From Porites lobata (Eukaryota; Cnidaria; Anthozoa; Scleractinia; Poritidae), in NCBI GenBank assembly GCA_942486035.1, contig CALNXK010000033.1, positions 3,067,001-3,131,000 of the forward strand: DNA of 64,000 nucleotides, read 5' to 3'. Positions 30,601-42,000 of the stretch are shown here, piece after piece (the first letter of the stretch is position 1; each line of letters opens with the position of its first letter). Under the pieces are notes generated by a model. The model ran no database searches. It was given only the letters and a program-made list of their open reading frames with translations, and had not been told where the DNA came from. The translations under genes and the position numbers were made by a program.

Positions 30601-33343
30601 AATGCGCCTCATCCGTTCAATAATGCTGATCGTGAGTTACATATATATAGGTCTTGTATTAAAGCAAACTGGACCTACAACACCCTATAAGAAATCTGAA
30701 ATGGTATGAGAGGGCCTCGCTCGCCGTATTTCCAGCGGTTTGAGAAGTCCGGTTTTTGAAACCCCCCACCCCCACCCCTCCCACCTCTCCCAGCCCAACC
30801 AAACAGGGAAGAAACGCGGGCGCATCAAAGCTGGTAATCGAGCCTAAGGGACGGAAAGGGAGTCAGCTTTGATGGCTAACATAGTTAGATTTTAGACTGT
30901 TTAACGCTTGATCCTTTCCTTGTAAGATGAAACAGTAGTTACCGAGACATTTCGGAGGCGCTTCACTCCACTGCCCGTTCTCTAAACACGTACGTCTCGT
31001 TTGTCCGTGCAGGACAAAGCCGCGGATACAATTGTACTGTATCACGCTGCCTTGTGGATATTCATTACTTTTCCCTGGAGGCGGGCTTCGTCGTCCGTTT
31101 GCCGGGTTACCTGAATCTGAGCAGTAAATGCTAGATTGAACTGGAATATAAAAAAGAAGAAATCAGATTTGTGTCTATTCGAGTCCATAACGCGCATGAT
31201 CAATTCTTTTCTATGTTTCGCTTCTCTGCAGGACTTTCTACCTTCAATAAACGCAGTTCCCGGGGGCGCTTACTGATTTTTTGCCCCCTTACCCTTCAAC
31301 ACTCAGAGAAAGAGATGGGAGTCATACGTGTGCCTCAACAACACAGTCGAGTCTCTTGTTATTTCTTAGCCTACGAGAAAGCTCTCCATTTGGGCGAGCG
31401 AAGCGAGCCACGAAAGCGCGAATTTATGAGTGAGGCCATGGTAGCAAAAAAGGATCATTATACGTACGCTTCTGGGAAACTGCCCACCTACCCCTCCCCT
31501 AAGCCAATAATATCACTTACTGCTCACTTAAGGCAAAATGTTGGTTTAGGGGAGGGGTAGGAGCTTTAACCGCGCTATCTTAATTATGAAAGATAAAACT
31601 TAAACCACTCTCCGGGTATCTTTTTTCAGAGGGCCAGGTATAAGTGTCTGATATCTCAAGGAGTAGGTTAAGTTCCAAGAAGACAATGGTTTAGCCAATC
31701 ATGCAAACAACAAATCTCATAAACGCACGTACTTGAGATGTTTCGCGAGCAATTTACTCTCAAGATTAAACGTCTTAAAATAAAATTGCAGTATTTCCGG
31801 ATAATTTCAAGATGAGGATTATACAGTAATGGTCTATTTTAAGTTGTAGCAAAAGCAATTTATTTCAAAGTCTTACCTAAATTCTGAGGCTTTCAACCAA
31901 AAAATTCAGTTTAAGTTAATATATAAAGCGAGCGGAGCGCGGAGCAAGTACGCGTAACACTCGATAAGACTGCTATTTTTCTTTTCGTGATTATAAACAC
32001 TTAACACTAAAACAAAGAATACAATGTATCTTTTCAACGACGCGTGTCTGTTTTCGCGTGCCATTACATGTCCGCTGAGGGAATATCCCCCAATTAACAA
32101 AACGATATTAAGCAAAGAAACAAAAAAAAAACAATGATAGTGGATTGGAATTTGCTAATTCTGCAAAAAAAAAAAATGATTAGGATTTAAAGACTTATTA
32201 CGTAAAGGAAATGTTACGTTAGAGCACAAATAACACATGCACGACTCCTTGCCGAGTAAAGATTAACCTTGAGCTAAGTCGAAACTCGTTTGTTGATAAA
32301 CAAAAATGGAAAGATGCTTACAAGGAAAAATATTTTTAGAAATTCCCCCAGTTGGGTTTTGTTGACTCACGGTCAAAGTTCATTTAATCAACTGAAGACC
32401 TCCAACTGGTACCACGTATTGAAAATGCTTCTTTTAAAATAAGTCCATGCTGTGTCTCAGTGCAGATTTCAAATTCGCATATCATGACCTGTTATTGTGC
32501 TGTTAATTCCTGGACATGGAACTTCGAACCAAGAACATTCGACTTCGTTGGCGTTGTCATGTCCATTTTTAAAAAGCTGCTCCATAACACTCTCCACTAA
32601 CTAGATTTCACATATTTTTCATTTTTCTACAGGATCATTCGCGGGCATGTTCATACTCATCCTGCTTACGACCACATGATTTTCCATGCTCTCTTTTTGC
32701 CTCGAGAATAAAATCTTTCTGTTACTTTAAATTTAGAGAAGCGGCTTTTTCCGGGCTATTGTATTTTTGAAAGTAACAAGAACGGTAACTGAATGGTACT
32801 CTATACAAATTAGTTTTGGTAATAACTTCATTTTTTTACCATAACCGTGTCTCAAATTTTTTTAAGTATCTTCAAGTTATATAATTTAGTTGCGTCAAGG
32901 AAAAACGCAGTACGTTTACTTTTCTACGCTCAGTTCTTATTTGAGTTCCATGGTAGTCTCAATTTCTTTGACTTTATTTTTCTGCTGCCCTCGAAAAAAG
33001 TGTCGTGACGACATCTACATCAAAAAGTCGTTTCGATGTTACGACAGTTTCTTATATTCTTGTTTATGTATTAGTTAAACACAATTGTTGTTTCATCAAA
33101 AAATGAACCGTTCAGGAGAATGCAGTTGATGATAAAAGGAAAAAGAAGCAATTATCACGAGAGGATTTCCTCAACTTTCCTCGATTAAACACTCGATCTT
33201 GACTATTCAGCAATTAGCTCGCTAATAATCTTAAAAATATCCGTCCACTATTTTTACAAGCAAAACAAAGCTATCTTACCTTTGGGAAAAACACTGTTGC
33301 CGTATAGAAACAGTACAAGCAAAATCTGACACCTGGCTGGCAT
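27616..33343 (-). CDS. secreted CCP-Ig-trypsin serine protease, frameshifted in last exon
   Basis: Minus-strand exons: 33343-33280 (signal peptide, MPARCQILLVLFLYGNSV), 31140-30943 (CCP/sushi), 30209-29934 (Ig-like, WFKDG and LYACRATN), 29307-29125, 28385-28122 and 27945-27616 (trypsin domain, stop TAA). Joins are phase 1. The trypsin part has an activation site GRGK followed by IVGG, His in TAAHC, Asp in YDSDIALI and Ser in CTGDSGGP; the Asp before SCTGDSGGP predicts cleavage after Lys/Arg. Expected length is about 437 residues. One extra base at about 27826-27827, between the codons for RNM and FCAGHFNG, breaks the frame; both sides match the paralogue at 61421-61785. As given, the reading frame is lost before the catalytic Ser, so this is either an assembly error or a recent inactivating mutation. 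The role is unknown; similar mosaic proteases serve in immunity or development. Confidence 0.85.
28425..28545 (-). repeat. purine/pyrimidine-rich interspersed repeat, copy 1
   Basis: CGTCGTCTCTCAGAGAGAGT ... GGTCGCACGTGCGATCC is the reverse counterpart of 42830-42975, which reads GATCGCACGTGGCGG ... TGACTGAGAGACGAC. Both have purine-rich then pyrimidine-rich interiors. Confidence 0.6.
29934..30209 (-). CDS. Ig-like exon of the short protease
   Basis: A 276-nt exon encodes an I-set type Ig domain: VVLSCS, ITWFKDG and GLYACRATNDAG supply the two cysteines and core Trp. The exon in the large gene (55990-56265) is also exactly 276 nt with the same phase and clearly homologous (VLECS, ITWYKDG, WYVCNATNRAG). 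Confidence 0.9.
30943..31140 (-). CDS. CCP (sushi) exon of the short protease
   Basis: A 198-nt exon, phase 1 at both ends, encodes one complement control module with four cysteines (IYCSDSGNP, IQYNCIRGF, RRTCLENGQW, PPKCL). It aligns over its length with the 201-nt CCP exon at 54658-54858 of the large protease gene (shared YPQGS, HG, RTCL.(N/D)G.WS). Confidence 0.9.
31340..31680 (+). repeat. interspersed repeat, second copy, in an intron of the short protease
   Basis: Same order of blocks as the 13.7 kb copy. It contains the palindromic TACCCCTCCCCTAAGCCAA / TTGGTTTAGGGGAGGGGTA pair of the 4.2 kb MITE. Confidence 0.7.
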
Positions 33344-34518
33344 GGCTAAGCTCTTGATGTGACTTGTGTGATCCGCAACTGCATTAAAAAATCTAGTTTC
33401 CCTTCTTTTCTTTCACACCGGTCAAGCCGGCCAATATCTGCAGTCTTCAGCTGCTTTCTAATTAGAAGTGATGACGTTGCAGAATACTCTGATGTCACGC
33501 GACGACAACAAGTGGAAACGCCAAACAATAAATCCGTGTTCAAAAATACTCTCGGTTCCGCCAATAATGAACGTGGCCTCTTCAAGTAAAGCGAACCCCG
33601 GAAAGAAATGGCTTTTAAAATATAATCTCGGCTTGCTGCTAGATTCTGTCAAGGAAAGGCGCAAGCGGCAAAAGTTTGTTTAATGATTAAACTTGTCCAA
33701 GCTAGAAGTCGGCTAACTTTGGAAATCTCGTTCCGAGAGGCAAGTTTATCTTATCAGCTCATATGATAAAACTAATTTCCGTCTTCTATTCCAGCGGTTC
33801 AAAAAAACCACCCACTATGATTTTTGTTTTCTGATAAAATGGCTCGACTACAGGGTATGTACCGGCAGCTGGTAACAGGCTCACGATCAGAAACTGAAAG
33901 TTCTAAATTTATCCACAGACAGAAAAATTACAACCACTGCACTTTGTTCAACAACAACAACAAAAAAAAAATTAAAAAAGTTCTATGATGCAATGTTTGT
34001 TTCCGTAAGGTCGAGAGTCGAGACATGTGAATAAAAATCGACGGGGGGATCAATCATTTGAATGATATTAATCGATTCGGATTAATTTAATATTGATTTA
34101 GATTCAGTGATTAGCAGCGCCCAGCTAAGAGTCGCAAGAAAAATAATTACTCATTGCTTTTATTTATCTCTTTTATTGAGAAATTTGGTAACGCTGATCA
34201 AAAAGTGCATCGACTGCGAAAGTAGCCTACGAGAGCATCCGGTTTTTTTCGGCTCCAGTTTCACCCTCCGAGAAAAACCCGAGAAGCAACGACCGGAAAT
34301 ACGCGTGCGGTTCGCAGGCTACTTCGAAAAAAAATCCTTAAATAAGAACGGCCGAGACCAGGTTTTATGAGCCTGCGAGACTGAGCACCCCCAACAAACC
34401 CAAGTTTTCACAAAACCGCTGGTCAACCAAACCTGGTTTAGGTCGTTGTTATCTAAGGCCTTCCACTTCGAAAGGCACGTCTAGCTTAGAACATTCAAGT
34501 ACCATTATAAACCGTCAT

Positions 34519-35686
34519 TAGGTGCGGTCACACTAGACCTCTCCCCCAAGGCTCCCCACGGGGAAATAGCATGGGTTGGGGTCGCTCTGGGTTTTGATCA
34601 CTTTCATGTTTGCGGTCACATAGCGATAAATTGCCCAAGGGAAAAAAAAACTTGAACCCGGTTTGGTGGGTAACGTCGTTGTAAGCATTGAAGGCTGACA
34701 TAAATCGTAAACGGTTTCGACCATTTTTATCCTTTAAAACGCCACATCAATTAAGTTTGGCAAGAGTGATTCAGCCTTTAATTTGGAGACTGAGGCTGCG
34801 TGCAAACGGGACGCAACAACTCCTAACATTGTTGCGCCAACAATGTTAAGAGTTGTTGCGTACGTGTTGGCAAACGGATGCAACAACTCCCAACAATGTT
34901 GGGACCTGCAGTGCATCGTGGGAAGGATACAGCCCATAAGTCTTTGTAAACCATGCGTAATGAGCGCATGGCAACGGATCCAACATTGGCTGGGAGTTGT
35001 TGGCTGAAAAGTTTGACTGGTTTCAAACTTTGCGCAACAACAACATCCAACAACTTGTGTAAACGGACGCAACATGTAACATCCAACAATGTTGGGAGTT
35101 GTTGGCCAACAATGTTGCGTCCGTTTGCACGGGGCTTAAAAAGGAAGACGTCGACTTCATTAGCGCTTAAAAGAAAAGGAAATTCTAGCCCATTCTAGCT
35201 CCAGAAGTCAAAAGAACGGATTTACTAAAACTGTTTCAACGACTTCATAAGAAAAGAATTATTTGCCCTTATTTAAAAAAGACTTACGAGTGTTTTTAGG
35301 TGTTTAATTTTGACAAGTTATTTAACGTAAGAACCTGAAAAACACTCACAGCAGTGAGCAAAATCCTACTGAAGTTTCGAACTTTGAGTTTAGTTTTCAC
35401 GTAGGATTTGGCGCCAAGACGAGCACAGCACGTAGACAACACGTGATTTCTACTGCTTTGTACATTTCACTTTCTCGTGATTGGCTGAGCCGCTTTGGGT
35501 TTTTGTAACCCATAGTACTTACCTCGGGAACTATCATGGGTAATTCTTTTGTTCTTTTTTACGTATCCATGGAAATTTCCTGAGGCAATTTTCACCTTGG
35601 GGAAATCGGTCACACACAAAAAGTTGCTTCCTCGTGGGCCGGCAGCCATTTGCCTATGGGTAAACTCGCTAGTGTCACCGCACCTA
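34519..35686. mobile_element. 1.2-kb TIR element with a hAT-like MITE nested inside
   Basis: TAGGTGCGGTCACACTAG at the left end pairs with CTAGTGTCACCGCACCTA at the right (one mismatch). The interior encodes nothing recognisable and is interrupted at 34795-35132 by a copy of the GCTGCGTGCAAAC MITE. Confidence 0.65.
34795..35132. mobile_element. hAT-like MITE, copy A (nested)
   Basis: Left end GCTGCGTGCAAACGGGACGC, right end GCGTCCGTTTGCACGG; internal palindrome CCTAACATTGTTGCGCCAAC / GCCAACAATGTTAAGAGTTG. No target duplication found for this copy. Confidence 0.8.
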
Positions 35687-36283
35687 TTTACAATATTAGG
35701 AGGAAATATACTAAACTATATTAAGACAGTTTTCTGACATGATGCCAACGCACCAACATTAAGTTGTATTACTTATATATTTATGGAGGGAAAGAAAACT
35801 ACTGTACACAGACTGATCCACCATACCACCACGGAAAGCGGACTGGTGGTGTCTATTTCGTACCGCCCTCACTTTAAACAGATAGCATCTAGTTTGTATA
35901 CTCCTTCTCTAACGCAACGAATACTACTAGTACGACGACGGCCAGTGGCGAGAATTTATGCCTCTTATTCCATGTCGTTCAATTCGTCAAATGTTGGTGA
36001 ATTTTTCACGTCCTCAAGAAAACAGTGACGAAAAAGATATACCGAATTAAACAGTGTGATGCACGTGCAGGATTATTTGTTTTTGTTTTTATTCCAGCCA
36101 TCTTTGTTTTCGTCGCGTTACTTAAACTTCCTCGTACTAGTCAGCATGTATCTGATGAAACGCATTTATCTTTGAAAAATGCGTGGTTACAGCCAGTTTC
36201 CTTTCTCGATTTCAGTGATGTTACATAGTCATTATATTGGAAAAAATGACTTCCCATTAATGGGCACCGTCCTTAACCCGCTC

Positions 36284-36412
36284 TAGCCTGCGTGGCAGGC
36301 ATTAAAAGGGGAAGGGGAAGGGGGAATTTGGGCGCGCGAGAGCGTATGGGGCGCGTGGTCTCGCGCCCTAATTCTCTTCCTCTTCCCTTTCGAACGCCTG
36401 CCACGCAGGCTA
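36284..36412. mobile_element. Mutator-like MITE with 9-bp target duplication
   Basis: Ends TAGCCTGCGTGGCAGGC and GCCTGCCACGCAGGCTA are exact complements. Flanks carry the direct repeat AACCCGCTC at 36275-36283 and 36413-36421. A 9-bp duplication is typical of MULEs. Confidence 0.88.
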
Positions 36413-37282
36413 AACCCGCTCCAAAAGCCACCTACTTACTTTGGCAAAGGCCACTTAATTGCAATGGCTGCTGCCAAAACTGGGCTAGGGACTCCTGGAC
36501 TGGGTAAATTTCACTTCCTCTCGCTGTTTTGGATTATTGGATTGACACAGTCCTCAATCTTAACTTGGGTCTCTATTAGAAACCACAAGATTCAAGGAAG
36601 GCGACCGAAGCGCAAAGGTCACTTAATTTAAAAAAAAAAAAAGCTGAATGCAGGGCTGGCACAACGGCAAAGGGTTGATTTATTACAGGCTAATATTTCG
36701 GCTGACAAAATTAGCCTTCCTCAGGGTCAGAGCTTTACTGTGAGAAAATGTCTTTTAACGGCTCCCAAAATTTGAATTTAGAATTTAGAATTTACATAAG
36801 TGGCTAATAATTAACTACAATTATTAATACTAGATAGAATAATATACAGGTAAGTTAATTTGTGTTCTTTCAATGTTCATCGCGATTATTCCACATGTAG
36901 GCGAAAAGAAAAGGCCACCTCTTTGGTCAACGGCCGCCGACCTTTTGCCGCAAAGTTGCCGTTGTTAAAGTTATGACTATTGGGCACATCAGATGAGTGT
37001 GGTTTGTACAACATGTAACGCCCTCCTCCCCCCCCCCCCACCCCGAGTCGAGAGTGCCGTTAGCATTTCATCCTCTTAACCCTCTCCCCACTCCCCTAAA
37101 AAGGTCAGGACAGAGTGCCGCCTATTTTAAGTACGCCCTAAAATTATGGAAGGAAATCTTCAATTTTTGGCAAACGAAGAATCAGTCAATTAATCAGTAA
37201 AGTCTACATCTATACAAGCAAAGTTGTATTAACATAGACAAAAGCAAGCAATACGATTGTTACTGCCTCTATACTAAGGAGA

Positions 37283-37587
37283 TACCGTAAAATTCCAAAA
37301 ATAAGCCTCGGGGTCATATTTTTCAAAGGCTCTTTTGAGGGGCTTATTTTTGGAGGGGCTTATATTCGGAGGGAAATTTGTGTTCCCAAATCGATTGGGC
37401 TAGCCTTATAGTTGGAAGTAAATTTACCGTTTTCGCTTTGTTTTACTTTTATATTTGAGGGTAATTTTCCAAGTACAAGCCCCCAGTGGGGCTTATATTT
37501 GGAGGGGCCATTTAACGGAGGTTTTTTTGCATCACCGGTTTGGAGGGCTTAATAAATGGAGGGGCTTATTTTCGGAATTTTACGGTA
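37283..37587. mobile_element. MITE with TACCGTAAAATTCC ends
   Basis: TACCGTAAAATTCC at the left pairs with GGAATTTTACGGTA at the right; repeated GGGGCTTAT.TTTGGAGG blocks fill the interior. A TA target would suit Tc1/mariner-type elements, but this is inference. Confidence 0.75.
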
Positions 37588-39005
37588 TAGGGACTGCAGC
37601 ACTTCCCATTCGCGCGCTTTTTTATACCAGAGATATTTCATGCTGAGCAATCTCTCCTCCGCAGAGGCTCCCGCTGGGTATGCCAATAAAAGTGAGCAAG
37701 CTCGCCGGCTCCTTCCGTGCCCCGCGCGCGCTTTCGTTTTCTTTCTCTCAGCGTCCCTACGACGCCAAGTGGCATCCGCGGAGGAGACAGAAAGACAGAG
37801 TGCTGAGCAACAGAATTGAAAGTAGAGGAGTTTGTTTCAGTTTTGAGTGGAGTGGTACGTGGAATCTCCATCCAATTTTGCCAAGAAACTAGTCTTTCTG
37901 CTCTAGCTTTCTTTAATTTCCTTTCCTGGCTTAGTCATAGCTGTGATAAAAACAGGTAGCATGGAGGGCGATAGGTTTGGTCGACCGTTGAAAAATCCAA
38001 AAGGGCCTTATTTCACTATTGTTATCCCATCGAAAAATGAAATTTTATCTTAACTTATTTTTTACCAAAACAGAGTAACCTCGTGATCTTTCCCCATCAG
38101 GTGATGAGCACTTCCGTTTCAGATCTTTTCATGCAGAGAGGAAGTTTAGATTAGAATGTTTACGGAGTAAACCATTTAACAAAAGATAAAAGATTGAAGA
38201 TTGGCATGAACATGAATCTTGTTGCAAAACCATGACTAATTCCATGTATTATTATTGTTGTTGTAGTTGTTATTATTATTATTATTATTTTATTTGGGTT
38301 TGTTTCACCTTGCATGAAAAACAACTGAAATGAAACACACCATGGTCACGTGACTTGGGATTACTGTCAAATTGTTTTTATAAGTTTTATAAATCGAAAC
38401 AAGCAGCGCCTTAGAATGTTGCCAATATTGTTTCGCCAGATGGATCAGCTCTCCACAATTTTTACTACCTCTGTTATCAAACTACGGCAGCTAACTTTAC
38501 GAAAAGGAACTTAGCAAAAACGACCGCTGATCAAATGATGGCTTGGTGTTACTCCCCAGTGGCTGTGAGGACCGTTAGAAGTTAAGGGGGAGAGGAGGGT
38601 AGTTGTAGTTATGAGCCGTATTGTTGAGACCATTAAAGAGATCGACTGGCTATTGTCACGACATAATGAAATTTTTGCCTACCTCTATGTAGTCTTATCA
38701 TACGTATGCCATATCTGTCACTGTGTAGTCTCTCCACATTCGAATTTATTTTGAGAGCACTACCCACCCTAGCCTCCTTACAAAACGTCTAAGAGTAAGT
38801 ACCCTAAAAGCTAGTAACAATGATTAGTTTTGGCACTCGGAGATGACGTGACCTCTCACCTGTATTAATCATTTGAAATCCAATCAGCGGATCAATTTCT
38901 TTCAATTCTATCATCAACGCGCTGAAAAGGAAGACATTAGCCTGTTAAGAGCGAGTGAGACACACCGTATCGGTGCTAGTCAAGCTATAAGGCGAGGAAA
39001 TAACC

Positions 39006-39063
39006 ATGAATTGTTGGAAGAGCTTATTTCTTGCTTTCATTTCTTGCGTTCTCTCAGTTCACG
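39006..39063 (+). CDS. signal-peptide exon of the large protease
   Basis: The ATG at 39006 opens a hydrophobic leader, MNCWKSLFLAFISCVLSV, then a phase-1 donor GTAAGT. It joins to exon 2 (41300-41386), an acidic segment ESDEIIEVISDVDFDQ. This start was chosen because it gives a signal peptide and the phase fits. Confidence 0.8.
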
Positions 39064-42000
39064 GTAAGTATACCTTTTGGTTTGGATGTAATCATGACGT
39101 GCGTACCGTTACGAACGTGATGAAATAATTTAACGAGACGTAATCGCTGTACTTTATTACGTGCCTTCCGTGTTGAGAAAACCGAAAATTGGGTCTCAGC
39201 AGCAACTTTTCAGTGTAAATTCAAAGTATTGTTTCTTCTGAAGACTCTGAAGGGGTTAGATATAACGACACACTGCACACTGATCAGAATTCAATGACAA
39301 AATATAGTTTTTTAATTTACAATTTCACTATGCAATGTGTTTTTGTCAGTGCTGAACTGGAGCAAGGACTAATGGCCCAATTGAAGTCAGTCATATCCCG
39401 GGGGGGAGGGCTCTACTGCTTAGAATTATTAGTAGGGGAGAGATCGTTCGGTTCTCTAAATCCTGAAAGACCAAATTTGCTGATTTCAGCACCCAGTTTT
39501 AGACCTCAGGCCTCTAAAACCAATACCCGTTTTCAGACCGGGTTTCTATAAGTTGTTCTCAGTCTGCGAACTCATCACCTTTTCAAAGTGAAATCAAAAT
39601 GTATTGATTAAGCCTTTTACTTAAGTATTGGACGCTTAAGTTCTTCTGGGCTGAAAAGACAAATACGGTCATTCGTTCTCTTGGGTCCCTTGAAAACCTT
39701 ACTTGATTTCAACCATAATGGGTATTTAATTCCATCCATACCTAATATTTCAGAGCAAACCGGGCATACCTATATACCTTACAAAGTCAGTAACCACCCC
39801 CCCCCCCCCCACCCCTTACTTCCCCATTCCTACACACGTCTCACGTAGTTCTCATCCTATGACAAGACCATTCAAATAAAAGCTGCTGAGTAGTTCTTTT
39901 GCACTGTTGCTATGAGCTTTACAGAATCGGCAAAGAATTGCAGTTTCATTAAATAATGACCCTGAGTACAAGCTCTGTTTGAGACACAGCACGCTTCTTT
40001 GGAATCGAATATCCGTTAGAGGTCTCAAATATCAAATCTAACAAAAAAAGGAAATAGTTTCATTAATCATGTAAGTTTTTCTACTTATCCCTTTTAAGTG
40101 TAGAGTGATTGCAGAAAATCAGATTTAGCCCTTGCAGCATTTGCCTATTCATAAAACTTAAGAGATACGCTGTTCTGCCAATGCATAGAATGTTAGGAAG
40201 ACAGAGAATGATTGTATTTTGGGTATAGTGGAGGACCAATGCAAATGGTTTCTTGCCTCGCATTGCACTCTCCTACTTTTCTTTTCTTTCCGCACTTCAA
40301 TCAAGTTGAATAATTCAAGAAAATCGTTCGAAACTTAGGGAGTTGGTGAAATACATGAAATTACTTTAGCCAATTTTACACCAAGGGTAGCCTGACGAAA
40401 CTCGTAAGCCAACGGAAAATTGCCGAAGCGCGCGCGCTTCGCGTTCCCTGGAGGGACCTGTCGCAAACAGCAGGACTAGGACTTTGATTATCGCGCTGAA
40501 ACGCTTCAAATCTGAAATTTCAGCTGTATACTTTACAAATGAAATTATATGGATACGTTTTAGCTGCGCAAACTTCCGGAGAATTTAAATTTAATCTCGC
40601 ATATCCGAGGCAAAGAGTTTGACTAGCAAGATTAGCCGTTTTAAAGTTTCATTAATGAATAAATCTCTAAATGATTTAAACCGGTTTCAATTAAAACAAC
40701 AAGATCAATATCACCCGCTGGGACGACCCGTGCCACATGTTCTTGGCCCCTGATCCGGAAATGTGCAATACTTCAAGACTCACGCATGCTGGTCTCGTTC
40801 GTTACGTTTTTCATTTATCGTCGTTAATTTGCAGCGAATGGCAGAGAAGTATACGAAATGAAGTGACGCCCTTCTAAAACAAACTGTATATTACTCATTC
40901 TCGCGGCCAGCGTTGCTACGGTTTCGCTTAGGATCCCTTGAATAGCTAATCGTGATCTAAGAAGAGACCACCTTAGTGCTGTCATAAGCTATATTTACAG
41001 TGGTACCCTTTCCGAAAGAAGCTGCTAAATGACTGGAAAACGTAGTGGCTGATCAGAAGGGAGACCAAGACCTTTTCCCATTACACGTATCCAGCAGAAA
41101 AGACAATTTCCTAGTATTCTAACGACTTAATGATTTGGAACTAAAATGATTACCACTGAAGGATAAAGTTTCAGCTGAAGTTTACTCTAGAGACAATTAT
41201 TTGTTGTGTTAAGGAGGGAGGGAAATGGTTAGCTTTTTGTACAAGGGACTGGGAAAGCTAGTGTTTTAATTTGTTTGAAATTTGTTCCTAACTTTTAAGG
41301 TGAAAGTGACGAAATTATTGAAGTCATCAGTGACGTTGATTTCGACCAACCTATACAGCTTGGTGATTCGAATCCAATTCACACTGGTAAGTACAAGGGT
41401 AATTTCCTAATCAGCTGTTCTTTGTCTTTATCATGGTCACGCAATGTGCGTTACGTGTCGCCACAAGAATGGCTGCGTGGGAGACTGGAGCCAAAGCGAG
41501 CTTTGGCCACAGCGCTGTGCAGGTAAAACAGTGCTGCCTTGTACATTACAGAGGTGCGCAAGCGCACTCGAACAGACCTCTTTAGCTTGTATGTTTTGTT
41601 TGACCAATACAGATCATGTGATGATTTGAGAGGTTTCTTTTTCTTTCAACATACAAGCTAAAAAGGTCTATTCGTCTACGTCAAGAGGAGTGGGAGCAAC
41701 CTCGTCCCCAGGGCGCTTTTCCCTCGCTTTTGAGGTGGGGCGGGAAAAGCGCCCTGGGGACGAGGTTGGAGTGGGAGGAGCCTGCGAGAGCTGACTTATT
41801 TCCGGTTATCAGCAACAGACGGGAAAACTTCAGCACCCTCAAGCTATATCTTATCGACTGTGTTTGTTACGAATTTCTTCAGTTTTTCTTTCTTCTGAGA
41901 CACCAATTCCGAAAAGTTTGATCATGTTGTAAACCGACGATTTTTGATCAAAATTGACGTCACTTTTTTTTTCACCTTTCAGTACCTGAGGAGCAAGAAG

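Larger units (their letters stand above)
33344..39005. other. divergent intergenic region between the two protease genes
   Basis: 5.7 kb with the two protease start codons facing outward. It contains a nested transposon (34519-35686), a 9-bp-TSD MITE (36284-36412), a third MITE (37283-37587), an (ATT)n microsatellite near 38271-38290 and CT/AG-rich palindromic stretches around 37650-37840. I find no gene; regulatory elements for both proteases are expected but not identified. Confidence 0.6.
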
